Below are positions 1-6,335 of a stretch of 10,745 nucleotides of DNA, in pieces. The DNA is from Bacteroidales bacterium (GTDB taxonomy: Bacteria; Bacteroidota; Bacteroidia; Bacteroidales; Muribaculaceae), in assembly GCA_004552395.1 (NCBI GenBank), contig SFOK01000057.1, positions 1-10,745 on the forward strand. Direction: 5' to 3'. Position 1 is the first letter of the stretch; every line of letters starts with the position of its first letter. Position numbers and translations under genes: made by a program. A model generated the notes under the pieces. The model was not told the origin of the DNA and ran no database searches. It worked only from the letters and a program-made list of their open reading frames with translations.

Positions 1-1068
1 ATGGTCGGCATGAACTATCAGCTTGTGCCTTACCAGGCCCACGGCGCTGTGGACAGCGAGCGTTCCTACAAGATAGTGACCGAGAAATACCGCTGGGGCG
101 GAGCCGACGCCAAGGGGCGCAAACCTTATATGGACGAGACGGCCGGCCGCATGGTGACCTACACGCGCATGACCATGACGCAGCTCGCCACCCGACTTCT
201 CGACGAGGCGACACTTCAGCTCGAGCAAGCCAAGGATGAGGGCGCCAAAGGGAACGCCGCCGGCAAGCGCCAGTGGGAGAAGAAGGCCACGCAGAGTCTG
301 AACCGGTCGGCCAAGACGCTCGACCTGATCATGACAAAACTGTCGCCCAATAGCTTCCCGTTCAACTTCTCGGAATACTACGCTGTGGGCACCGACTACT
401 GCGAGATCGGACGACTCACGAAGAACAAGAAGATGACGGACAAGGGTCTGAAGGTTCTTCGCGAGGGAATGACACGCTACTCACAGAATGTGAAGTACGC
501 CGAGCGTCTCATAGAGAAATTCGGTTCGATGAAGGCTTCGATGAGCGGGCGCAACTACACAGTGCCCGGCACGCAGCTTTCGCCCGAGAACACTCAGATA
601 CTGGCGCTCTACTACGAGTTCTACATGGCTTACTATCAGTATGCCGGCAAAGAGGCCGCCAACAAACTGATACAGAGTCTGGGCATGACCTCGATGCTGC
701 CCCGCCTGGAGAAATACTACGCAGGCGAGGAGGCTAAAAGCGGCGAAGGCGCAGCATCAGGCGTCGACGAAAGCGATTATTCAGGCGAGGGCCTGAGTCC
801 CGAAGATATCAAGGCCGAGATGATGTCGGCGGCCGAGGAGGTGGCGAAGCTGCAGAAGATGCCGGCAGCGGAGCGCGCAGCCCTCGGCAGCGACTACACA
901 CCGATGGATTCACTCTTCTACTACTATATGCTCATGTATGAGGATGCCGGCGGCTCCATAGAGGAGATTTCGGCAGAGATAGCGGCGAAGGGTGTGGACA
1001 TAAACAAGGCGCAGAGCCAGTTTGCCGGTTTTGTTAACAGTCATCCGGATCTGTTTCAGGACCGCTGA
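1..1068 (+). CDS. DUF2723 (GT117-type) membrane glycosyltransferase, C-terminal part
   Basis: This is the 3' part of a gene that runs in from the left edge; the ATG at position 1 is probably internal. The 355 visible residues are soluble in character. They include a KYRWGG stretch followed by a YMDET segment (about residues 29-47), then helical, TPR-like sequence rich in Lys, Glu and Tyr, and an acidic Gly/Ser/Glu linker at about 241-265. This pattern matches, from memory, the C-terminal periplasmic part of Bacteroidetes DUF2723 proteins, which usually have about 1,000 or more residues with an N-terminal multi-pass GT-C-like domain (not in this window). DUF2723 relatives include TMEM260, a protein O-mannosyltransferase, so transfer of a sugar to protein or envelope glycan is a family-level guess. 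The deacetylase gene follows 45 bases later on the same strand. The family call rests on the tail alone; a plain TPR-like protein is the alternative. Confidence 0.72.
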   Translation: MVGMNYQLVPYQAHGAVDSERSYKIVTEKYRWGGADAKGRKPYMDETAGRMVTYTRMTMTQLATRLLDEATLQLEQAKDEGAKGNAAGKRQWEKKATQSLNRSAKTLDLIMTKLSPNSFPFNFSEYYAVGTDYCEIGRLTKNKKMTDKGLKVLREGMTRYSQNVKYAERLIEKFGSMKASMSGRNYTVPGTQLSPENTQILALYYEFYMAYYQYAGKEAANKLIQSLGMTSMLPRLEKYYAGEEAKSGEGAASGVDESDYSGEGLSPEDIKAEMMSAAEEVAKLQKMPAAERAALGSDYTPMDSLFYYYMLMYEDAGGSIEEISAEIAAKGVDINKAQSQFAGFVNSHPDLFQDR

Positions 1069-1113
1069 AGCGGCTCCTGGAGGTGAGACGCAAGCCCTAA
1101 AAGAGAGTAAGCG

Positions 1114-1794
1114 ATGCTGATCGAACGTCCGCCGAAGCTCTTCAGACTCCTTCTGCCGAAGGGTCTTTACCGCCCGCGCGAGAAAGGGCACAAATGCGTA
1201 TACCTGACGTTTGACGACGGTCCCATACCGGTGGTTACCCCGTGGGTTCTCGACTTGCTGGACCGCTACGGCATCAAGGCGACCTTCTTCATGGTAGGCG
1301 AAAACGCCGGGCGTCACCCCGAGCTTCTGGCCGAGGTCAGACGCCGGGGGCACTCCGTGGGGAACCACACATTTCACCATCTGCAGGGTGCCAAGGTGAC
1401 GAGCATGCGGTATCTGCGCGACATAGAGCATGCCAACGAGATGCTGCAGACACGGCTGTTCCGGCCGCCGCACGGATGGCTTCGTCCGGCGCAGGCGCGG
1501 ACCGTGAGCCGCAAATACCGGCTCGTGATGTACGACCTCATCACCCGCGACTATTCGTGGCGACTCGATGCGCGGCGGGTGTTCAGGAATGTGAGGCGCT
1601 ACACCCGTACAGGGTCCGTGATAGTGTTCCACGACTCACTGAAATCGTGGCCACGGCTGGAGACAGCATTGCCGCAGTCGCTCGAATGGCTCATAGAACA
1701 GGGCTACGAGTTCCGCACACTCGACCAGTATTTCGACTCGCTGCCGCCGGAGAAAGAGCGGAAGAGGAAAGGACGGGCCGGGAGAAAGCAATAG
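1114..1794 (+). CDS. Polysaccharide deacetylase family protein (NodB fold, CE4-like)
   Basis: A compact 226-residue NodB-homology protein. All main CE4 motifs are visible: TFDDGP at residues 32-37 (catalytic-base Asp34 and metal-site Asp35), the metal-binding H-x3-H as His85 and His89 within GNHTFHH, RPPHG at 117-121, and a late VFHDS with His173 as likely catalytic acid. It should therefore be an active metal-dependent N- or O-deacetylase; the substrate is not readable. No signal peptide or membrane segment is seen; the catalytic motif starts only 31 residues in, so it acts in the cytoplasm or is exported without a classical signal. The tail after residue 212 is very basic. The ATG at 1114 gives the family's usual N-terminus. 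Its place between a DUF2723 glycosyltransferase and a sugar-nucleotide-type epimerase suggests envelope glycan work. Confidence 0.93.
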   Translation: MLIERPPKLFRLLLPKGLYRPREKGHKCVYLTFDDGPIPVVTPWVLDLLDRYGIKATFFMVGENAGRHPELLAEVRRRGHSVGNHTFHHLQGAKVTSMRYLRDIEHANEMLQTRLFRPPHGWLRPAQARTVSRKYRLVMYDLITRDYSWRLDARRVFRNVRRYTRTGSVIVFHDSLKSWPRLETALPQSLEWLIEQGYEFRTLDQYFDSLPPEKERKRKGRAGRKQ

Positions 1795-1865
1795 AATCTG
1801 GCTGTCCGGACGCGCCTTCGGGGGCGGCAGAGACAGACGATATAAGATATAAGAGAGCATCATAT

Positions 1866-2903
1866 ATGACGACGATGACGACGACAGACCGGAAAAAGAG
1901 ATCCGTGCTGGTGATAGGCGCGGGAGGGTTCACCGGTGGCTTTATAGCCGACGAGGGACTACGCCGCGGCTACGAAGTGTGGGCGGGAGTGCGCCACAGC
2001 ACATCGCGCCGCTATCTTGTCGACGAACGTCTGCAGTTTGCCGAGATCGATTTCAGCGACGGCGAGAGCATCCGCAAGAGCTTAGGCGCGACGCTTGAGG
2101 CCAAAGGGAGCCCGTGGGATTACATCATATATAATCTCGGCGCGACCAAGTGTTTGAACTTCAGCGATTTCAACCGTATCAACCACGATTACCTCGATCA
2201 GACCATCAAGGCGCTGAAGGCGCTTGATGCCGTGCCGGAAAAGTTCCTGTTTGTAAGCAGTCTGTCGGTTATGGGCCGCGGCGACGAGAAAGGATACACT
2301 CCTTTCCGCGAAGATATGGTGCCGAACCCCAACACACGCTACGGCACATCGAAGCTGAAAGCCGAGCTTGCACTCCAGGCCTCCGGGATACCGCACATCA
2401 TAGTGCGCGCCACAGGTATCTACGGACCGCGCGAAAAAGATTACTATCTGATGTTCAAGAGCATAAAGCGTCATGTGGACTTCTCGGTGGGATTCCGCCG
2501 CCAGGAGCTGACGTTCATATATGTGGAGGACCTGGCACGGGCTTTCTACGATGCTTTGGAGCGTTCCGCCACACCGGCGCTCTATCTGCTGTCGGAGAAC
2601 CGGTCGTACAGTCAGAAAGAGTTCCGCGCCATAGCGCAGAAGGCTATGGGGACGCGGTGTGTGGTTCCGGTGAAGGCACCTCTCTGGGTGCTTAAAGCGG
2701 TCTCCTCGATAGCGGGGCGTATAGGTCGGATGCAGGGGAAACCCTCGACCCTGAACCCCGACAAATACAATATAATGCGGCAGCGCAACTGGAAAGCCGA
2801 CACCACGAAGGCGCGGGAAGGGTTCGGATTCGACCCCCGCACGAGTCTGGAGGAGGGTGTGAGCAAGACGGTGGCGTGGTACCGCAGCGAAGGGTGGCTC
2901 TGA
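1866..2903 (+). CDS. NAD-dependent epimerase/dehydratase family protein (extended SDR)
   Basis: A 345-residue extended short-chain dehydrogenase. The Rossmann nucleotide motif GxxGxxG is present at residues 18-24 (Gly18, Gly21, Gly24), the SSLS segment at 131-134 supplies the active-site Ser/Thr, and YGTSK at 159-163 is the catalytic YxxxK (Tyr159, Lys163). A RATGIYGP segment follows at 181-188, typical of epimerases acting on nucleotide sugars, though the substrate is not identifiable. The frame is open upstream to 1242, but that stretch lies over the deacetylase gene. The ATG at 1866 (or 1875) puts the Rossmann strand at the expected place, about ten residues in. The gene begins 71 bases after the deacetylase stop and probably shares its transcript. 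A few bases with a weak 5-bp stem (GCCGG...CCGGC near 2919-2940) follow the stop, then the MITE-like element. Confidence 0.9.
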   Translation: MTTMTTTDRKKRSVLVIGAGGFTGGFIADEGLRRGYEVWAGVRHSTSRRYLVDERLQFAEIDFSDGESIRKSLGATLEAKGSPWDYIIYNLGATKCLNFSDFNRINHDYLDQTIKALKALDAVPEKFLFVSSLSVMGRGDEKGYTPFREDMVPNPNTRYGTSKLKAELALQASGIPHIIVRATGIYGPREKDYYLMFKSIKRHVDFSVGFRRQELTFIYVEDLARAFYDALERSATPALYLLSENRSYSQKEFRAIAQKAMGTRCVVPVKAPLWVLKAVSSIAGRIGRMQGKPSTLNPDKYNIMRQRNWKADTTKAREGFGFDPRTSLEEGVSKTVAWYRSEGWL

Positions 2904-2968
2904 GGGCAATCGTCAGCAGCCGGGGGAAGAAAGGTCCGGCCGAGGCGAGAGCGCGAACAGAACCGTAA

Positions 2969-3002
2969 GAGCTTGTTTAATAAAAAATGTTAACGCTGAG
3001 GG
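2969..3002 (+). repeat. Left terminal inverted repeat of the MITE-like element
   Basis: 34 bp, pairing with 3276-3309 at 31 positions; mismatches are at 2982, 2991 and 2995. It begins GAGCTTGTTTAAT and ends CTGAGGG. The match stops sharply after the final GGG, which sets the inner boundary. Confidence 0.85.
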
Positions 3003-3009
3003 CGGCTAT

Positions 3010-3086
3010 CGTCCGGATAAAATCTCCGGAAGTCGAAGGAGCGTAGCGAGCTACGTGACTGAGACGCGCGGAGATTTTATCGGACG
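3010..3086. repeat. Long palindrome inside the MITE-like element
   Basis: The arms 3010-3028 and 3069-3086 are complementary over 18 base pairs with a single bulged G, each carrying GATAAAATCTCCG or its complement. The 40-base loop contains a second perfect palindrome, CGTAGC-GA-GCTACG at 3042-3055. On either strand the transcript would fold into a strong two-tier hairpin. Confidence 0.85.
3034..3059 (+). repeat. Core repeat, copy 1 of an inverted pair
   Basis: A 26-base segment starting CGAAGGAGCGTAGCGAG that recurs inverted at 3218-3243 with 24 of 26 positions identical. It lies in the loop of the long palindrome. Confidence 0.8.
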
Positions 3087-3095
3087 AGAGACGGA

Positions 3096-3103
3096 CAAAG
3101 GTA
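3096..3103 (-). promoter_or_regulatory. Candidate -7 box (TACCTTTG) inside the element, reading leftward
   Basis: An exact match to the Bacteroidetes TAnnTTTG element on the minus strand. A transcript starting near 3089 would at once enter the long palindrome and run out through the left end, which carries a T-rich stretch on that strand. No TTTG is seen at the -33 position, so this is a candidate only. Confidence 0.4.
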
Positions 3104-3217
3104 ACTTATCTTGTTAATACGGCTCATCAGAAAATGAAATTATTGTAAATGTCAGCATATAATTGTAAAAATTAGCATTGGACTCGCTGAGCTGCGCATC
3201 TGCGACTTCTTGGCTCT

Positions 3218-3243
3218 GTCACGTAACTCGCTACGTTCCTTCG
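3218..3243 (-). repeat. Core repeat, copy 2 of an inverted pair
   Basis: Read on the minus strand it starts CGAAGGAACGTAGCGAG and matches copy 1 at 24 of 26 positions. Unlike copy 1 it is not enclosed by a long palindrome: its flanks carry CATCTGC as a direct repeat near 3197 and 3256 instead. Confidence 0.8.
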
Positions 3244-3275
3244 TCTGCGAAGCCACATCTGCATCATCCCGGCGA

Positions 3276-3309
3276 CCCTCAGTGTTGACATTTTTAATTA
3301 AACAAGCTC
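3276..3309 (-). repeat. Right terminal inverted repeat of the MITE-like element
   Basis: Reverse complement of the left end with three mismatches in 34 bp. It contains a TTGACA hexamer at 3285-3290 pointing toward the DUF4271 gene. That hexamer is probably not a promoter, since Bacteroidetes housekeeping sigma factor does not use the enterobacterial -35 box. Confidence 0.85.
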
Positions 3310-3336
3310 TAAACAACAACGATAAAAACATCCGAT

Positions 3337-4272
3337 ATGCCGGATTCTCTATCAGTCATACAGCACGATCCCGAGATGGCACTGCAGGAGCAGAGCATCG
3401 AGGCCGCGTATCAGGAGAGCGTGAGGGCCGAGAGCAGCGCCAAGACGCAGCAGCAGGCCGCGAGTCAGCGGACGCGCACAGTCACGCAGAACGGGGCCAC
3501 GGCGGCGGCCGATACAGTGCCGAAGGCGAAAGCGGCGCCCGCGCGGCAGGGTATCATGCTTGTGGCACATCAGGAGCCGCAGATGCCCGTCTCGCCGCGC
3601 ACCGTAGGTTCGCCCACGACATCGTGGGTGATCATGGGTCTTGTGGCGCTGTTCCTGCTTGTGAGCATGCGCTACCGCAACAATTTCCGATTTCTGCGCG
3701 GGATAAGGCGCGACGTACTGTCGAAGCAGCCGGCCAACGACATGTTCCAGGAGACAGTGAGGGAGACATCGTTTCTGATCCTTCTCAACCTGCTGTGCAT
3801 AGCCTCTGCGGGTGTGCTACTTTTCGGAGCATTCGAGATAGATAATCCGCTATTCAGAACATCGCAGCGGTGGTATGAGGCACTGGGCGGAGTCACGCTT
3901 GTGGTAGCCGGACTTTACGCCTGGCAGTGGCTCACACTGTTCATCACCGGGCGAGTGTTCCGGGGGCCGAAAGCGACGCGGCACTGGCTTAGGGGTCTGG
4001 CCGCCTCGCAGGGATTGCTCGGAATGGTGCTTTTCCCGCTTGCACTGCTGAGTATATTCTATTCAAAGATATTATATATCCTTGTGATAACCGGTGCATG
4101 CGCTTATGTTCTGACACGTATCTTGTTTATTTGCAAGGGTTTCAGAATTTTTGTGAAAGGTTCTGCCTCATATCTCCCGTTTTTTTATTACCTTTGCAGC
4201 GTGGAAATAGCCCCTGTGGTACTGACATGGACACTCGCATATCAGGTATGCACGGGGATAGCCGGGGGATGA
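3337..4272 (+). CDS. DUF4271 domain-containing integral membrane protein
   Basis: A 311-residue membrane protein of unknown function. The first 90 residues are hydrophilic and low in complexity (Gln, Ala, Ser, Thr and Pro rich). Hydrophobic segments then lie at about 95-111, 145-165, 184-204, 227-245, 247-266 and 279-302, giving roughly six membrane spans. The C-terminal pattern KGFRIF, then FFYYLCSVEIAP (about 267-293) is the part I recognise from Bacteroidetes DUF4271 proteins. These are often encoded directly before a uroporphyrinogen-III synthase homologue, as here. The ATG at 3337 is the first after the MITE-like element, 24 bases beyond its right flank, so this gene's natural upstream region has been displaced or replaced. 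The 3' end of the gene contains the likely promoter of the next gene. Confidence 0.85.
   Translation: MPDSLSVIQHDPEMALQEQSIEAAYQESVRAESSAKTQQQAASQRTRTVTQNGATAAADTVPKAKAAPARQGIMLVAHQEPQMPVSPRTVGSPTTSWVIMGLVALFLLVSMRYRNNFRFLRGIRRDVLSKQPANDMFQETVRETSFLILLNLLCIASAGVLLFGAFEIDNPLFRTSQRWYEALGGVTLVVAGLYAWQWLTLFITGRVFRGPKATRHWLRGLAASQGLLGMVLFPLALLSIFYSKILYILVITGACAYVLTRILFICKGFRIFVKGSASYLPFFYYLCSVEIAPVVLTWTLAYQVCTGIAGG
4189..4196 (+). promoter_or_regulatory. Likely promoter -7 box (TACCTTTG) for hemD
   Basis: An exact TAnnTTTG match preceded by a T-run, in the typical Bacteroidetes setting TTTTTTATTACCTTTGCAG. It lies within the last 90 bases of the DUF4271 gene. A start near 4203 would give hemD a leader of about 190 nucleotides, in which CAGAC (4331-4335) and GTCTG (4343-4347) can form a small hairpin. 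No clear TTTG is seen at -33. Confidence 0.6.
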
Positions 4273-4393
4273 ACGGGCCGCCGATTTTCCGTCGGGAAGA
4301 CTCAGCCCTCCGGTGACAAAATCAGACAAACAGACCAATACAGTCTGCTGAATCAAAAGAACACACAGACACACAGATTCCAACACCGACAAG

Positions 4394-5140
4394 ATGGCTA
4401 TGAAAAAAATATTGGTATCTCAACCCGCACCCGCCAACGGCAAGTCGCCGTATCTTGACCTTGCCGAGCAGTACGGTTTGGAGGTAATATTCCGTCCCTT
4501 CATCAAAATCGAGGCGCTTCCAGTGAAGGAATTCCGCCAGCAGAAAGTGAACATAGCCGATTACACGGCGGTGATCCTGACGTCCAAAGCCGCAGCCGAC
4601 AATTTCTTCCGTCTTGCCAAGGAGACACGTGTGTCGATTCCCGACACGATGAAGTATTTCTGCACCACAGAGTCGATAGCCAACTATCTGCAGAACTACA
4701 TAGTGTACCGCAAGCGCAAGATCTTCTTCGGTCTGACGGGCAAGCTCGACGACGAACAGCTCGACGCATTCTTCACCAAACACCACAAGGAGCACTTCCT
4801 CTTCCCTATCTCCGATGTGCACAAGGACAAGACCGATGTGCTCGACAAGCTCAAGCTGGACTACACGAAAGCTATCATGTACCGGACAGTGAGCAACGAT
4901 TTCACACCCGACGAGGTACTGGATTACGACATGCTGGTGTTCTTCACACCGGCCGGCATCAACTCGCTGAAGAAGAACTTTCCGGAATTCGACCAGGAGA
5001 AGGAGGGAGTCACCATAGCGTGTCTGGGACCAGCCACACAGAAAGCAGCGGAAGCCGCCGGACTCAAAGTGGACATAGCCGCCCCCTCCCCCGCCACACC
5101 GTCCATGCCGGCCGCAATTTCGGCTTACCTTCGCAAGTAG
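4394..5140 (+). CDS. hemD: Uroporphyrinogen-III synthase homologue
   Basis: A 248-residue protein of usual HemD length. The family cyclises hydroxymethylbilane to uroporphyrinogen III with inversion of ring D, in the cytoplasm. Recognisable parts are the first-domain ending YTAVILTSKAAADNFF (about residues 57-72), a second-domain YRTVSNDF (about 162-169), then LVFFTPAGINSLKKNF (about 181-196) and IACLGPATQKAAEAAG (about 208-223), which match the TSxxAV and IGxxTAxAA type segments of HemD. HemD is poorly conserved, so the call rests on this pattern and on the DUF4271 gene upstream. ATG 4394 and ATG 4400 are both possible starts, two codons apart. No other haem gene is in the window, and many Bacteroidales lack the early pathway, so the real substrate is uncertain. 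Confidence 0.83.
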   Translation: MAMKKILVSQPAPANGKSPYLDLAEQYGLEVIFRPFIKIEALPVKEFRQQKVNIADYTAVILTSKAAADNFFRLAKETRVSIPDTMKYFCTTESIANYLQNYIVYRKRKIFFGLTGKLDDEQLDAFFTKHHKEHFLFPISDVHKDKTDVLDKLKLDYTKAIMYRTVSNDFTPDEVLDYDMLVFFTPAGINSLKKNFPEFDQEKEGVTIACLGPATQKAAEAAGLKVDIAAPSPATPSMPAAISAYLRK

Positions 5141-5141
5141 A

Positions 5142-5162
5142 TTTTAGGCTTTAGGTTTTAGT
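5142..5162 (+). repeat. Three imperfect 7-bp tandem units (TTTTAGG type)
   Basis: TTTTAGG, CTTTAGG and TTTTAGT follow each other directly after the hemD stop. It is a short, low-complexity repeat consistent with replication slippage; no function is evident. Confidence 0.5.
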
Positions 5163-5233
5163 TGGAAGGATTTTGTTTGGCCGCAGAAATTAAAGGTTTT
5201 TTTAACAAAACAACCGCTTAACCCCCGGCAAGG

Positions 5234-6211
5234 ATGAGCCTCACAGAGATCTACCGCAGCGGCAAGACACCCAAAGCACTGTATTTCGCCGGAGCATGGC
5301 TTAAGAGCAACCGGCCGGGAGCTTTGGCGCGCCATGAGCTGCAGCGGATTCTGCGCACCTGGCAGGACCGTCAGGATGCCGAAGCGATAGCCGCCCGACT
5401 GGATTTCTATTTCCCGCTGCCCGCCGACGGCAAGCTACTTATGCCCGAGGAAGGGTCGGTATCGCTGCATCATCCCGTAATCGAGGGGGCACACTCCGTG
5501 TATCTATACGACCTGAGAAGTTGGCGGAAGTATTTTCCGGCCGGCATGAGGCTGCATTTCAAGGCCGGCGATGTGTTTGAGAACCCGCAGGTGCCGACCA
5601 TAATCAAGGCGCGCCGACTCGACTGCCCGGGCAGCGAGAACGCCATCATATTCCCGCTCAACACGCTGCGCCATTTTCCGCATCCGCACGATGCGATACC
5701 TTTCTCCAAAAAGGAACCGACGCTTTTCTTCCGGGGAAAAATAGCGCTGAAGCCGGGACGCATAGAGCTCGTGAAGCGCTATTACGGCCATCCGGGGATG
5801 GATATGGCTGACACGGGCCACTCGCCGGAGCTGCGGCAATATCAGCGGCCAAAAGTGAGCATAGCGGCCCATTTCCGCTATAAGTATATCCTTGTTCCCG
5901 AGGGGAACGATGTGGGTTCGGCGCTCGGATGGGTACTCGGAAGCAACTGCGTGCCGGTTATCAGCAAGCCGCAGGTTGAGCATTGGCTCATGCACTCGCG
6001 GCTCGAGGCCGGGCGGCATTACATAGAGGTGTCGCCGGATTTTTCGGACCTCGAGGAGAAGCTCGAATGGGCGGAGTCTCATCCGGCTCTGTGCGGCGAG
6101 ATATCCGAGGAGGGACGCCGGTATTATTCGCAGTTCCTCGACAGCGGGCGGGAAAAAATCATAGCTTTACTGATCCTGCACCGCTATTTCGAGGCTACAG
6201 GCCAGATTTGA
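5234..6211 (+). CDS. Family 90 glycosyltransferase (LpsA/CAP10-like)
   Basis: A 325-residue protein with the glycosyltransferase family 90 signature in its C-terminal half: LFFRGK at 164-169, YKYILVPEGND at 216-226 (the donor-binding region of CAP10/LpsA proteins), then SALGWVLGSNCVPV at 229-242, an HYIEV segment at 262-266 and DFSDLEEKLEW at 269-279. Bacterial members add sugars such as glucose, galactose or xylose to lipopolysaccharide or other surface glycans; donor and acceptor cannot be read from sequence. No signal peptide or membrane span is seen, so it should act on the cytoplasmic side. ATG 5234 follows AAGG closely and fits the family N-terminus. The gene begins 93 bases after hemD and ends at a strong hairpin facing recA. 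In Bacteroides I recall rnpA and yidD at this position instead. Confidence 0.85.
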   Translation: MSLTEIYRSGKTPKALYFAGAWLKSNRPGALARHELQRILRTWQDRQDAEAIAARLDFYFPLPADGKLLMPEEGSVSLHHPVIEGAHSVYLYDLRSWRKYFPAGMRLHFKAGDVFENPQVPTIIKARRLDCPGSENAIIFPLNTLRHFPHPHDAIPFSKKEPTLFFRGKIALKPGRIELVKRYYGHPGMDMADTGHSPELRQYQRPKVSIAAHFRYKYILVPEGNDVGSALGWVLGSNCVPVISKPQVEHWLMHSRLEAGRHYIEVSPDFSDLEEKLEWAESHPALCGEISEEGRRYYSQFLDSGREKIIALLILHRYFEATGQI

Positions 6212-6240
6212 GGCCCGGGATTTGCAGGCGGATTCGCGGA

Positions 6241-6281
6241 TACAACAATCGGGCGCACGAAATGTGCGCCTGATTGTTGTA
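6241..6281. terminator. Bidirectional hairpin terminator between the GT90 gene and recA
   Basis: A near-perfect inverted repeat: 18 bp stem (6241-6258 with 6264-6281), one G-T wobble at 6251/6271, and a 5-base GAAAT loop. It carries a GC-rich upper stem and an AT-rich base. It lies 30 bases after the GT90 stop and 55 bases after the recA stop on the other strand, so it can end both convergent transcripts. There is no long T-run on either side. Confidence 0.85.
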
Positions 6282-6335
6282 AACAGTTGATTTCCAGACG
6301 AATGAATGGGGTCTGGAGCGAGTGAGCGCCGGGGA

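Larger units (their letters stand above)
2966..3312. mobile_element. MITE-like non-coding element with terminal inverted repeats and TAA duplication
   Basis: The 341 bases between 2969 and 3309 start with GAGCTTGTTTAAT and end with its near complement. The terminal inverted repeats are 34 bp (2969-3002 and 3276-3309) with 31 matching positions. A direct TAA lies immediately outside each end (2966-2968 and 3310-3312), as expected for a 3-bp target duplication. There is no transposase or credible reading frame inside; the frame open from a TTG at 3210 is a shadow running into the next gene. The interior holds a long palindrome, an inverted pair of 26-bp core repeats and an AT-rich middle. The short TAA duplication and GAG-type ends recall some IS5-group elements, so mobilisation in trans by such a transposase is an inference. 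It sits between the epimerase and DUF4271 genes and breaks neither. Confidence 0.75.

Noticed and set aside
910..1632. A 240-codon minus-strand frame across the deacetylase gene
   Set aside because: It is antisense to the conserved CE4 motifs and has no family character.
1242..1865. Upstream extension of the epimerase reading frame
   Set aside because: It overlaps the deacetylase gene in another frame, has no recognisable protein character, and the Rossmann motif is correctly placed only with the ATG near 1866.
3285..3313. TTGACA and TCTAAA, 17 bases apart, in the right end of the element
   Set aside because: It resembles an enterobacterial sigma-70 promoter, but Bacteroidetes use TTTG and TAnnTTTG, so it is likely chance in AT-rich DNA.
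2904..3336. CRISPR array or tRNA in the repeat-rich intergenic region
   Set aside because: Repeats are inverted, not regularly spaced direct repeats with spacers, and no cloverleaf with a TTCGA-type arm was found.
3210..3845. Open frame from a TTG start running from the element into the DUF4271 gene
   Set aside because: It is out of frame with the DUF4271 gene, has Arg/Ala/Gly/His-rich shadow composition, and begins inside repeat sequence.
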